DNA of 64,000 bases. It comes from Kitasatospora sp. MAP5-34 (GTDB taxonomy: Bacteria; Actinomycetota; Actinomycetes; Streptomycetales; Streptomycetaceae). Below, piece by piece: positions 1 through 8,828 of the stretch. How positions within the stretch are numbered: position 1 is the first letter of the stretch; the number at the start of each line of letters is the position of its first letter. The notes beneath the pieces are model-generated. The model made no database searches. It was given only the letters and a program-made list of their open reading frames with translations, and was not told the origin of the DNA. The position numbers and the translations under genes are program-made. The stretch spans positions 1-64,000 of the forward strand of contig NZ_JARXZC010000028.1 in the NCBI RefSeq assembly GCF_029894335.1. Direction: 5' to 3'.

Positions 1-99
1 GGACTGTACTTCGATGGCCTTGCCACGCGGATCTTCACCTTCCTGGATCAACAAGATCCATTGTCAGGTGTGTCCACATCGCGGGGGTCACCTCAATGA
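1..99 (+). CDS. C-terminal end of an unidentified protein (partial)
   Basis: An open frame runs from the first base to a TGA at 97-99 and encodes 32 residues that start GLYFDGLATRIFTFLD. The composition is protein-like rather than typical of a GC-rich shadow frame, and a strong hairpin (105-128) follows the stop at once, as expected at a gene end. The fragment is too short to name a family. The 5' part lies outside the window, so start and function are unknown. Confidence 0.5.
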   Translation, partial: GLYFDGLATRIFTFLDQQDPLSGVSTSRGSPQ

Positions 100-104
100 T
101 GAAT

Positions 105-128
105 CCCAGGTCAGTCCTCTGACCTGGG
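105..128 (+). terminator. Rho-independent-type terminator
   Basis: Perfect 10-bp inverted repeat CCCAGGTCAG / CTGACCTGGG around a TCCT loop, followed by a T-rich stretch (GTTTCTT). It sits 5 bp after the stop of the partial gene at the window start. Confidence 0.75.
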
Positions 129-492
129 GTTTCTTGTCTGGCTGGCCTTGGAATTCGGGCTAATCGGGCACTGGTGGTCTACGCATCGAAATGTGCCTGT
201 CTGGGAACGTGCGCAGGGTGGCAGTGCATGCCAGCCGGTGAACGATGTCGGTAAGCCGTGTGCGCGAGAAGAGCCTGCACGGTTTGACGGGCGGGGGCTG
301 GAAACGGAGCCCTTATAGGCTACCGCGCCAGTCCCCGACCCTACTCAAAGAGCCGGTGCAAGCCCCGGCCAACCGTTCATACTCGGGCAAACACCCGGCA
401 CTGGTCCCGAGCGCTGTCGGCCGGAGACTGCCCACTCCCTTCCTTGTGCCGGCCGGCCGGCACAAGGAAGGGAGTGGCAGAGCGAGCCGTTT
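129..492. other. Intergenic stretch with structured-RNA-like sequence and a 46-bp palindrome
   Basis: No convincing gene is present; short open frames here lack a ribosome binding site and plausible protein composition. On the plus strand, 253-285 folds as a hairpin whose lower stem AAGCCGTG pairs with CACGGTTT and starts with an AGC triad, reminiscent of domain V of bacterial group II introns. It is followed at about 293-315 by a GGGGCT...AGCCC hairpin. This may be the 3' remnant of an intron, but no reverse transcriptase is visible. A perfect palindrome at 432-477 closes the stretch. Confidence 0.3.
432..477. terminator. 46-bp perfect palindrome, probable bidirectional terminator
   Basis: All 23 base pairs match around a centre between 454 and 455, with GGCCGGCC at the apex and CCACTCCC / GGGAGTGG at the ends. 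It lies 15 bp beyond the stop of the minus-strand immunity-like gene (493-885), so terminator function is the simplest reading. The perfect symmetry without a loop is unusual. Confidence 0.6.
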
Positions 493-885
493 TCACGAAC
501 ACAACTGCGAGACGGCGATATCTGTCACATCCTGAGTCATTTCGTCAAAACCGCTCAAGACTTCCCGCAGAGCCGACGGAAGAGCCATGGCACCGATCGG
601 GATGTCCGGCGGAGAGAGAAGGACCTCTCCGGATTCACGACAGGCGTCCATCGTGGCCACGAAGTCATCCCCTGAGCGAATGAACTCCAGCGAGATGTCG
701 ACGGGGTCCTCGGTATCGTCGATCCGGACGATCGAGATATAGGCACTCAGCAGAGAACCGGCCGTGGACCGCGACTCCGCCCGGGTCTTCAGCTCCGGCT
801 CCCGGACGGCAAGCTCGTCGGCGATGCGCGCCCGGATTCCCTCAAGATGGGAAAGTACCGTCGGGGTGATGTCGATCTCGGTCAT
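493..885 (-). CDS. Putative immunity protein (130 aa) in an orphan toxin-immunity module
   Basis: A small acidic soluble protein beginning MTEIDITPTVLSHLEGIRAR, with no signal peptide, membrane segment or recognised motif. Its ATG overlaps the stop of an upstream coding fragment (882-1070) as ATGA, so the two were translated as a coupled pair. Position explains the proposed role: it lies downstream of the RHS toxin and its first immunity gene on the same strand, the usual place for spare immunity genes in polymorphic-toxin loci. Base composition is less GC-rich than in the RHS body, which fits acquisition. The family is not recognised; immunity function is inferred only from size, coupling and position. 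Confidence 0.6.
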   Translation of the reverse strand: MTEIDITPTVLSHLEGIRARIADELAVREPELKTRAESRSTAGSLLSAYISIVRIDDTEDPVDISLEFIRSGDDFVATMDACRESGEVLLSPPDIPIGAMALPSALREVLSGFDEMTQDVTDIAVSQLCS

Positions 886-1070
886 TTGATATCCTTCAGA
901 AACTTCACAAAAGCCGCCAGGAGCTCTGCGGTCAATGGGTGCTCTACGGTTTCGGCTGTCGCCCTTGACGCTATCCAGCCCTCCATTTCAGCCGGATCCC
1001 GGGGCTTGATCGACACATGTCCGTTCCTGGAGTACGCTTTGACGTTGCCGTCAGCGTTGCCGTCAAGACA
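882..1070 (-). pseudogene. Orphan C-terminal toxin-tip fragment
   Basis: An open minus-strand frame without a good start codon ends at 882 and overlaps the ATG of the next gene. The readable part includes VKAYSRNGHVSIKPRDPAEM followed by a helical C-terminus ending FLKDIK. It has no N-terminal part and begins beside a hairpin (1074-1107) with an imperfect direct repeat (GACGTTGCCGTC, GTTGCCGTC) at the junction. This looks like a displaced toxin tip that lost its RHS carrier and is still coupled to its cognate immunity gene. The toxin activity cannot be named from this fragment, and it could alternatively be the remnant of an unrelated small gene. Confidence 0.45.
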
Positions 1071-1073
1071 ACC

Positions 1074-1107
1074 AGAAGCCCTGCCGAAGAACCGCGGCAG
1101 GGCTTCT
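1074..1107. terminator. Hairpin terminator
   Basis: Perfect 12-bp stem AGAAGCCCTGCC / GGCAGGGCTTCT with a 10-nt loop. It lies downstream of the minus-strand immunity gene 1277-1666 and can end transcription of the RHS-immunity unit. Confidence 0.65.
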
Positions 1108-1276
1108 GACTAAACGCACTCACTATTAGATCATTGACCACGATTGGCGGCGGATGCACACTTTTTATATCCGGTCATGAACTGCGACATCTCGTCGGCG
1201 AGAAACCATCAGCGGACTGCCAGAAGAAGTTGAGTCGCTGATTCGATGCCTACCCCACGGAATGCACCAGAGCCCG

Positions 1277-1666
1277 CTACTTCTTCGAGATCATCGAAAT
1301 CCCACCCGATGCAAGGGAGAATATCCGGGCAAGCGACTTCCGAACATCCGGGTCTCGATCGAGTCGCTCCAGCGATTCAAACCTCGCCGGATCAATATCG
1401 ATGGTGGCAATTCCGCCAGTATCCCCGCCACCCACGGTCGAGAACAGCAGGAGGCATCGGTAGGCCCGCACAGCCCCTCCTCGCTCCTCGCGCATCAGCG
1501 ACTGGAGGACGACGAATTCTTCTTTGACCTGACTGCGGAGTGCGTCCACGGAGGTCCACCGAGTCGCCCAGCCTCGATCCTCCGCCTCCAACTGCATCTC
1601 GAGCAGCGTATCGAAACTGATCTGACACACACGGAAGTCGGGGTCAGTCGAATGAATCATAGGCAT
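1277..1666 (-). CDS. Putative immunity protein for the upstream RHS toxin (129 aa)
   Basis: The gene starts 7 bp after the stop of the RHS toxin (stop at 1674). The chosen ATG at 1666 has a GGGGAG sequence 10 nt upstream that overlaps the toxin stop; a second in-frame ATG is two codons on, and a longer reading would overlap the toxin gene. The product begins MPMIHSTDPDFRVCQISFDT, is soluble and acidic, and has no signal peptide. Adjacency, tight spacing and size fit the cognate immunity protein that would bind the toxin tip in the producer cytoplasm. The family is not recognised. Lower GC than the RHS body fits joint transfer with the tip. Confidence 0.75.
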   Translation of the reverse strand: MPMIHSTDPDFRVCQISFDTLLEMQLEAEDRGWATRWTSVDALRSQVKEEFVVLQSLMREERGGAVRAYRCLLLFSTVGGGDTGGIATIDIDPARFESLERLDRDPDVRKSLARIFSLASGGISMISKK

Positions 1667-1673
1667 CAGAGCA

Positions 1674-4600
1674 CTACTCCCCGCCGTAGACGTCGATACG
1701 GATTTGCGTGTTCGGGTCGATGCGACCGTCGTCGATCCTTGTTTGGATTTCGTCCCAGCGGTGATGACCTCCAAGAATCGTGCCGTCACGTGAGACGAGA
1801 ATTCCTTCTCCCGGTGCGGCCTTGTTGACCCCGTCCAGAAGTTCCTTGTCGCTCAGGTACTCGTGGTACCACTGCGACGCTGGATCCCGAGTCTTCTGCC
1901 CCTCTGTGTATTTACCGAGATCGCCAGCCTTCTCGTAACGTGTCGAGATCTCCGGGCATGGCCCAGAATTGTGAACGAGTACCGGCGTGGCGCCAGCGAG
2001 TACATAGTACGTGTGGAGGTCGCTGATAGTCAGGTTGTACATGTTGGCTGCGCCTGGAACGACCAGTACTGAATGAATCGTGGCGCTTCCGCCACCGGTG
2101 GTGGCGAGGTCGTGTCCAGGGGTGAGGCCAACGGCTGGGGCCCAGCTCTTCAGGGTGTCGTCCCAGAAGGGGTGATTCGCTGTCGTGTGGATGAGCGAGA
2201 GTCGACCGTCCGATGTCATGACGGTGAGGTCGACAAGGTCGTTGTCATGGTTCAGATGGAGAGCCGTTACCAGGCGTCCGCCGACCATTTTCCCAGTTTC
2301 AGGGTCAGCTGATTCGACATCATCGCCGATCTTGACATCGGCTATCTGTTTGGTGGATCCGTCCTCCAGGAGGACACGGGTGCTGCCTTCGAAACTATTC
2401 CCTCCGCACAGGCTTGGCGCTATCGCATAACGCTTCACCGCGTCCGGAGTATCGTCCTGTTCTATGAATTTCCAGTAAGGATCTTTTATCGGCTTTTCGC
2501 CAAATCGACCCCCGGAATGCTCTTCACTGTCAGGGTGCTCGCCTCCCCCTACCAAAAGGGCAACCGCATCGACTGCGGTTCCCCAGAGAATAGCAATCTG
2601 GATGGATTCGGAGCTTGTGCAGATTCCCTTTGTCGAGGCGCAGACGTCATTGGCCAACGAGTACTGCGCGGTGGGGGTCAGTTCCGGGTCATACTTATCG
2701 ACGTGATGTGCGCGCTTTGCCCAGTAATCCTCGACGAACTTGTCCGGGTTGGAGAAGTCTGCCGGCAGGACGAGATTGGTGTCGACATGTGTCGTGCCGT
2801 CCGATGGAAGGTTGTCGTCGCTGCCACCTGGCGCGACGCCTCCGGCTTTGTTGTCGGTGGGGCAGTCGGCCTGGTCGCCGCCGCAGTTGAGCTTCAGGCC
2901 GGTGGGGTCGGAGGCGTTGACGGGGTTGTTGTTGCTGTAGGCGTAGCCGTTCCACTGCTGGGGGTCGGCGGCGTCGAGGAGGGGGTCGGGGTTGAGGAAG
3001 CGGCCGGTGGTGGGCTGGTATTCGCGGGCGCCGAGGTTGGTGAGGCCGGTGGTGTCGTCCTTGGTACCGCCGACGAAGCCCTTGTCGCCTGCCCAAGCGC
3101 TGGGTGCGGGCTGGGTGCCGCGGGGGTTGCCGAAGGGGTCGGTGGGGCGGCGAGTTTCGGCGAGGGTGGTGAGGTTGACGGCGAGGCTGTTGGTGCCGTG
3201 ATGGTCGGAAAGTTGGACGACGAGTCCGGCGGTGCCGACGCGGACGTCGGTCATGCCGTTGGGCATGGGGTAGTAGCGGGTGCCCGTGAGGGTGGGGGGT
3301 TTGGCGGTGGTGTCGTAGGTGAGTTCGTCGCTGCCGAGGTTGACGGTGGTCTTGCCGGGGTCGTGGCGGATGAGCTGGTTGCCGTCGGCGTCGTAGATGT
3401 AGGTCGTGCCCGGGGACTGACCGGTCTTTGCGACGGAGGCGAGCTTGTCCTCGCCGTCCCAGGTGAGGTTGACGGTGCCGCTGGTGTCGGTGACCGACGT
3501 GGTGTTGCCCGCCTCGTCGAACTGCGAGGTGCTGACGGTGGGCGTACCTGTGCCGACCGTGGTACTGGCGCTCAGGAGCGCGTGCGGACCGCCGGTGCCG
3601 CCACCGGTGTTGGCGGCTTTGGTGGGAGTGTTGGGGGTGGTGGAGAAGGTCTGGGTGGTGGTGGTGTCCTTGGTGGAGTCACCGCCGGGGTTGTGCTGAA
3701 CGAGGGTGCGGCGGTTGCCGGTCAGGTCGTAGGTGTAGTCCTGCCAGTAGGGGCTTCCGCCGCCGACGGTGGTCTTCAGCGGTGCCTGGACGCCACTGGT
3801 GGGGGTGGTGTTGGTGCAGGCGCCCAGGGAGCGGACCTTGTGCTGGAGCGGGTCGGGGCTGGTGATGCCGCCGGTGTCGCTCCAGGCGGTGGTGAGGCGG
3901 CCGAGGCTGTCGTAGCTGAAGCACTGCCGGTCTGTCGCGGCGGGGGTGTTGTCGGGGATGCCGGTGATCGAGGTGAGCTGTCCGGCGGGGTTGTAGGTGT
4001 AGTTGGTGATCTGGGCCTGGCCGTTCTGGGACGTCTGCTTGTCGACGTAGTCAGCCGTAGCCTGCCCGGTGGACTGGTCGTAGACGGTGGTGGCGACGAC
4101 CTGGGTGGCCCAGGGGTTGACCGTGGTGCGCTGCGGGCGGCCGAAGGCGTCGTACGCCGTGTTCAGGTCGTAGGTGACCTTGCCCACGGTCTTGGTCAGG
4201 AGGCCGTACGCGTCGTAGGAGTTGCCGACGGTCTCGGCGGGGAGTCCGCCGATTCCGGGGAGGGCGGTGGTGTTGAGGTTTCCGGTGACCCTGTCGTAGG
4301 TACCGCTGGTGGTGTAGATGAACGGGGTGGCCTGGCCGACCTCGGAGCCGGGGATGCTGACCGTGCCGCCGGTGGGGCGGTAGGCGTCGTCGTAGCCGTT
4401 GACGGTGGTGCTGTACGCCGGGCCGGACGCGCCGTTCGTGTAACGGGTGGAGGAGGCGGGCCGGCCCTTGCCACCGGTGACGCTGTCGTAGGTCCAGGCC
4501 GCCTGCTGGTTGGCCGAGCTGGCACTGCCGGTGTACTCGCCGGTCTTACGGCCGATCAGGTCGTAGGTGTAGACGAGCGTCTTGTTGCGGGCGTCGGTGA

Positions 4601-7600
4601 CGGAGTTGAGGTTTCCGGCGGCGTCGTAGGTCTGGGCGGTGGTGCCGGTGTCGGGGTCGGTGGCGGTGTTCTGCCGGCCGAGGAGGTCGTAACCGTAACT
4701 CCAGGCGTTCCCGGCCGCGTCGGTGCGGGTGCTGGGCTTTCCGTCGGGGGTGTAGGTGTAGCGGGTGACGGTGGCGTCGGCCGGGTTCCCGGTCGGGGTC
4801 AGCTTGTTGTACTGCCACAGCTCGGCGGTGTGCCCGCGGGAGTCGGTGACCGTGGTGGTGGGCCATCCGCCGCTGGGCGGGGTGACGTCGGTGCGGTCGG
4901 CACCGGGGTATGCGGTGGTGGTGGTCCACTGTGTGGTACCGAGCGAGACGAAGCTCGACGTGGTGGTGCGCCCCCGGCCGTCGAACGTGTTCAAGGTCTG
5001 GGAGGGGATCTGGTTGTCGCCGGCCGCTGGTGTGCTGTTGGGGACGACCAGGGTGCCGTTGGGCCCCGAGTCCGCGTTGTACCAGGGGGCGTTGGTCTTG
5101 TAGACGCGTCCCTGGGAGTCGCGGAAGGAGTCGGAGATCAGGCGCCCGGTGATGCCCTTGACCGCCGTGTTCGTCTGGACCTGGCGGACGCGGCCGAGGC
5201 CGTCCATGATCTGGACGCTGTTGGTGTAGGTCGGGCTGGTGGTCTGGTCGACCTTGAGGCTGGCGGTGGTCACGGCCGCGGGCAGCGCCCGGCCGCTGTC
5301 AAGGGTGTACGTGAAGGTCCGGTTCGGGTTCTGGCTGGTGGTCCGCCCGGCCTGCCAGACGGAGACCGGTCGCCCGAGGGCGTCGTACGCCTCCGTGGTG
5401 ACCTTGCTGTTGGGGTCCTTGACCGTCAGTGCGGTGCTGCGGCGCACGTCGAACGTGGTCGTGGTGTCCCACGTGGTGGTGGGCGCTCCCGGAACCGGTG
5501 CCGAGACCGTGACGGTCGCGGGCAGTTCACCGGCCGCCGCCGGGGCGTAGCTGGAGCTCGTGGTCGCCCCGCCCAGATGCTGGGCATCGGTGCTGGTCAG
5601 GGCCGTTGCGGTCAGCAGTCGGCCGTAGGAGTCGAAGCTGGCACTGTTCTTCGGTGTGTAGTGCGCTTTGCCCGAACCGTCGTAGGAGTCCAGGACCTGT
5701 GATCCGGTGGCGTTCGCCACCGTTCCGGCCTGTCCCCAGGGCAGGGTGTCGTACAGGATCTCACCGTCGGAGACCGTGTTCGCCTGGGCGGGAGTAGCCG
5801 TGCAGGCGTTGTTGCCGCTGACGACGGTGGTGCGGTCGACGAGGTCGGTGCGCTGCGGATCGGGTCCGGTGGCGTAGCCGGTGCGGGTGCACAGGTCGGG
5901 CAGGCCGTCGGCCTGGTCGAGGACCGTGCTGGGGCGGTTGTTGTGGTCCGGGTCCGTGCTGGTGGTCTTGGTGGTGGTGCGCCAGGTGGTGTCGGTCTTG
6001 AGGGACCGGGTGGTGGTGACCATGCTGGTACCGGCGTAGCGGGCCACGACCGGTACGGGGATGGTGGTGCTGCCGGTCATGGTGTGGGTGGCGGTGGTGA
6101 CGGGGTTGGTGGTGCGGTTGACGGTGGTGGCGACGATCTTGAGCTTGCTGGAGTCGCTCTCGTCCTGGGCGTAGGTGTCGGTCTGGACGGCTTGGCCGGA
6201 GAGCCAGTCGTCGTCGGTGACGGTTTCGCCGAGGGCGTCGGTGAACTGGGAGGTGCGGTCGGTACCGGTGGTCTTGTCGCCGTTCATGCCCTGCAGGTAG
6301 GTGGTGGTGCTGCGGCCCTTGGGGCCGTCGGTGCCGCTTCCGGTGATGGTGGTGACGGTGGCGTAGCCGCGGAAGTCGCCCCAGGTACGGGAGTTGGCGT
6401 CGGTGTACTCGCTGTCGTCGCGGTGCCAGCCGGGGTTGGTGTAGGTGTAGGCGGTCTGCTGGGGGGTGTATCCGCCGCCGTTGATGGTGGTGGGGTCGTC
6501 GGTGGTGAGGGAGGCGACGGTGTAGTGGTTGAACCAGTCAAGGATGGGGTCGGAGCCGGCGATGGCGCCTGGTGGTGTCCACTTCACGGGGAAGCAGGAC
6601 ATGTTGTTGTTGTCCTCGGCGGTGGGCATCACGTTCTTGAGGCGTGAGCAGCCGGGGAGGTTGTAGTCGGCGGTGAGGACGGCGCCGGTCTCGTTGTGGA
6701 TGACATGGATGCGGGGCCGGTTGATGTCGGGGAAGGTGGCGCCGTTGGCGGAGGTGGCGACGCCGTCGACGCGGTTGGGCAGCATCTGGTACTCGAAGCT
6801 GACCGGCGGCAGCTGGATGTTGGGTGTAGCTGTTTTGCCGGTGCGCACGATGGAATCCAGCCACAGGGTGCGCTGGCTGGTGCTGTCACCGGGCGGGGGA
6901 AACGACTGGGACAGCGCGTAGGAGTCGACGTCGTTCCAGGCGTTGTTGGAGCGGACCGCCGTGGTGATGGACGTTAGTTTCTTGGTGCTGAAGAAGGTCG
7001 GCCCGTAGTGGGCGCAGGGAGTAGTGGTGGTAGCGGGGTCCGGGCACTCCTGGTCGACAGGGACGTCGGGCCAGTACGAGGAGTTGTCGGTGCTGCGCAG
7101 GGCGGCCGCGCAGCTGAAGTTCTTGTCGGTGCCGGTGTCGGTGGTGCAGCGCTCGGCGTCGGCTGTGAACGTGATGCGGGCGGCGGGCTGGAGCGTTCCG
7201 CCCGCCTTGAGCTGCTCGTCCTGGCGCTGGCCGTAGGCGATCTGGTGGAGGAGGTTGGCGCGGGTGTAGGCGGTGGTGGTGCCGGTGCCGTTGTTCTGGC
7301 CGCCGCCGCGCGCGTAGTAGCCGGTCTCCGGGTTGTAGGTGTAGGTGGTGAGGTTGCCGTGCGGGTCGACGATGTAGTCCAGGGCCCAGCGCGATGCCAT
7401 CTGGCACCAGGACGCCGCACCCTGGCCGGCGTCGTAGCAGGGGTCGCCGCTCGTGGGTGAGTAGACGGGGACGGTGGAGACGGACTGGCTGGCCGTGCCA
7501 ATGGTCTGCATGGTGCCGTCGGCCTTGGGGAGGTAGTTCGCCCCGAAGTAGTAGATGATGCCGGCGCTGTCGGTGACCTTGACGTACTCGCCGTTGTTGG

Positions 7601-8828
7601 CACCGTTGTTGGCACCGGTCAGGAACTCGACCTTGGTGCCGTCGTCACCCTTGATACGCCAGACACCGGAGGCGTCGTCGTGGACCAACGAGCCCGAGTG
7701 CGAACCGAACGACATGGTGGCGTTCTCGCCCGCCCAGCACCGGTCGCCGGAGCCATCGATGCCGTGCTTGTCGCAGGTCTGGTAGGTCCGTTCGATGAAA
7801 CCGGGGTTGTAGTCCCACCCATCGCCGATCCATGACGACTGGGCGTTCGTCGCCGACGTCTTCCCGTCCACCGAGGAGGAGTCGTAGGCCAGCGACACAC
7901 CGGGGACGCTCCCGCCCAGAGTGGGAGGCACCTGGATGCCGTAGCTGTAGGTAAGACCGCCGCTTGAGCTACCTGCGGTCCACCCCGAGGACGGGTTCAG
8001 GCTGGAGGCCTTGTAGTCGCCGCCGCCGCCGGAGGACGTGGTCGTCGCGCCGAGCAGCATGGGCGCGGATGCCGCTTGGACGGCCTGCGGTGAGGCCATC
8101 GTCGAGCGCCCGGTTGCAGCGGTGCTTGCACTGGTGGGGACGGTGATGTCGGCGATCACCCGTTTGGTGGCCGCGTCGACGTGGGTGGCGACCAGGGTCT
8201 GCACGGTGCACGCCGGAATCCGGGGCGTGGTCAGCGCACAGGCCGGCAAAGTCACCAGATGGCCCCGCTGGGAAAAGGTCCCGCCGGTGGCGGCGTCCAG
8301 CGCCTTCGGGTCGAGGGCGATCTGCGCGGGACCGCCCTTCGTGTCAGCGGTGGGGCTGAACTGGAGCAGCAGGCCGTCGATTCCAGCGGCTTGTGCCGCC
8401 TTGGAATCGGACTGCTTGACCGTCAGCTTTCCGCCCAGTGAGGACTTTTGCGGACCAAATGCTGCCGGTGCCAGCCAAACGGGGAGGTCTCCGGCGTGCG
8501 CCGGTGACTCCGGCCCCGCTGCTGACAGATCTGCTGTGCCGGTCGCCGCGACAACCGGCTTGCGTGATGGTGCGGATACGGCGGACCGCGTGGAATGGCG
8601 TGGCGTCACCGCTGCCCCGTGACCCACCGCCACGACGGCCACCGACGGGGTCTGGGACAGCGGAGTATTGGGCGGAGACCACAACTGCTCCGGGTCGACG
8701 GCTGCGGCTGCGAGGCCGACGGGCCCGAGCAAGGACGTCAAGATCGCCAGGGTGGCCACCACCGCGGCGCGGGAGCGAACACCTCTGGCACGTATGGGTG
8801 AAACAGGACGGGTAGCGCGATCAGGCAC
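1674..8828 (-). CDS. Secreted RHS/YD-repeat polymorphic toxin with Hint domain (copy 1)
   Basis: About 2,384 residues. A Sec-type signal (twin basic start, hydrophobic AVVATLAILTSLLGPVGLAA) is followed by an N-terminal region beginning VDPEQLW, a long array of YD repeats, the RHS core motif GLTNLGAREYQPTTGRF, a Hint domain of about 147 residues starting CGGNSF and ending LVHN, and a variable 97-residue tip (about 1677-1967). RHS repeats build a shell around the toxin, and Hint self-cleavage frees the tip. The tip carries ILVSRDGTILGGHHRW, which recalls ParB/sulfiredoxin-type folds (DG-x-I-x-GGHHR), so a nuclease is possible but unproven. The GTG at 8828 is chosen over an upstream TTG because GGGGGG lies 6 nt before it, exactly as in copy 2. 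The immunity gene follows at 1666. Confidence 0.93.
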   Translation of the reverse strand: MPDRATRPVSPIRARGVRSRAAVVATLAILTSLLGPVGLAAAAVDPEQLWSPPNTPLSQTPSVAVVAVGHGAAVTPRHSTRSAVSAPSRKPVVAATGTADLSAAGPESPAHAGDLPVWLAPAAFGPQKSSLGGKLTVKQSDSKAAQAAGIDGLLLQFSPTADTKGGPAQIALDPKALDAATGGTFSQRGHLVTLPACALTTPRIPACTVQTLVATHVDAATKRVIADITVPTSASTAATGRSTMASPQAVQAASAPMLLGATTTSSGGGGDYKASSLNPSSGWTAGSSSGGLTYSYGIQVPPTLGGSVPGVSLAYDSSSVDGKTSATNAQSSWIGDGWDYNPGFIERTYQTCDKHGIDGSGDRCWAGENATMSFGSHSGSLVHDDASGVWRIKGDDGTKVEFLTGANNGANNGEYVKVTDSAGIIYYFGANYLPKADGTMQTIGTASQSVSTVPVYSPTSGDPCYDAGQGAASWCQMASRWALDYIVDPHGNLTTYTYNPETGYYARGGGQNNGTGTTTAYTRANLLHQIAYGQRQDEQLKAGGTLQPAARITFTADAERCTTDTGTDKNFSCAAALRSTDNSSYWPDVPVDQECPDPATTTTPCAHYGPTFFSTKKLTSITTAVRSNNAWNDVDSYALSQSFPPPGDSTSQRTLWLDSIVRTGKTATPNIQLPPVSFEYQMLPNRVDGVATSANGATFPDINRPRIHVIHNETGAVLTADYNLPGCSRLKNVMPTAEDNNNMSCFPVKWTPPGAIAGSDPILDWFNHYTVASLTTDDPTTINGGGYTPQQTAYTYTNPGWHRDDSEYTDANSRTWGDFRGYATVTTITGSGTDGPKGRSTTTYLQGMNGDKTTGTDRTSQFTDALGETVTDDDWLSGQAVQTDTYAQDESDSSKLKIVATTVNRTTNPVTTATHTMTGSTTIPVPVVARYAGTSMVTTTRSLKTDTTWRTTTKTTSTDPDHNNRPSTVLDQADGLPDLCTRTGYATGPDPQRTDLVDRTTVVSGNNACTATPAQANTVSDGEILYDTLPWGQAGTVANATGSQVLDSYDGSGKAHYTPKNSASFDSYGRLLTATALTSTDAQHLGGATTSSSYAPAAAGELPATVTVSAPVPGAPTTTWDTTTTFDVRRSTALTVKDPNSKVTTEAYDALGRPVSVWQAGRTTSQNPNRTFTYTLDSGRALPAAVTTASLKVDQTTSPTYTNSVQIMDGLGRVRQVQTNTAVKGITGRLISDSFRDSQGRVYKTNAPWYNADSGPNGTLVVPNSTPAAGDNQIPSQTLNTFDGRGRTTTSSFVSLGTTQWTTTTAYPGADRTDVTPPSGGWPTTTVTDSRGHTAELWQYNKLTPTGNPADATVTRYTYTPDGKPSTRTDAAGNAWSYGYDLLGRQNTATDPDTGTTAQTYDAAGNLNSVTDARNKTLVYTYDLIGRKTGEYTGSASSANQQAAWTYDSVTGGKGRPASSTRYTNGASGPAYSTTVNGYDDAYRPTGGTVSIPGSEVGQATPFIYTTSGTYDRVTGNLNTTALPGIGGLPAETVGNSYDAYGLLTKTVGKVTYDLNTAYDAFGRPQRTTVNPWATQVVATTVYDQSTGQATADYVDKQTSQNGQAQITNYTYNPAGQLTSITGIPDNTPAATDRQCFSYDSLGRLTTAWSDTGGITSPDPLQHKVRSLGACTNTTPTSGVQAPLKTTVGGGSPYWQDYTYDLTGNRRTLVQHNPGGDSTKDTTTTQTFSTTPNTPTKAANTGGGTGGPHALLSASTTVGTGTPTVSTSQFDEAGNTTSVTDTSGTVNLTWDGEDKLASVAKTGQSPGTTYIYDADGNQLIRHDPGKTTVNLGSDELTYDTTAKPPTLTGTRYYPMPNGMTDVRVGTAGLVVQLSDHHGTNSLAVNLTTLAETRRPTDPFGNPRGTQPAPSAWAGDKGFVGGTKDDTTGLTNLGAREYQPTTGRFLNPDPLLDAADPQQWNGYAYSNNNPVNASDPTGLKLNCGGDQADCPTDNKAGGVAPGGSDDNLPSDGTTHVDTNLVLPADFSNPDKFVEDYWAKRAHHVDKYDPELTPTAQYSLANDVCASTKGICTSSESIQIAILWGTAVDAVALLVGGGEHPDSEEHSGGRFGEKPIKDPYWKFIEQDDTPDAVKRYAIAPSLCGGNSFEGSTRVLLEDGSTKQIADVKIGDDVESADPETGKMVGGRLVTALHLNHDNDLVDLTVMTSDGRLSLIHTTANHPFWDDTLKSWAPAVGLTPGHDLATTGGGSATIHSVLVVPGAANMYNLTISDLHTYYVLAGATPVLVHNSGPCPEISTRYEKAGDLGKYTEGQKTRDPASQWYHEYLSDKELLDGVNKAAPGEGILVSRDGTILGGHHRWDEIQTRIDDGRIDPNTQIRIDVYGGE

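Noticed and set aside
2517..5702. Very long open frame (1,061 codons) antisense to RHS copy 1
   Set aside because: The translation is a Gly/Val/Arg-rich product of antisense reading of YD repeats with GC-biased third positions; no ribosome binding site and no protein-like domains. A similar antisense frame lies on RHS copy 2 (21241-24681).
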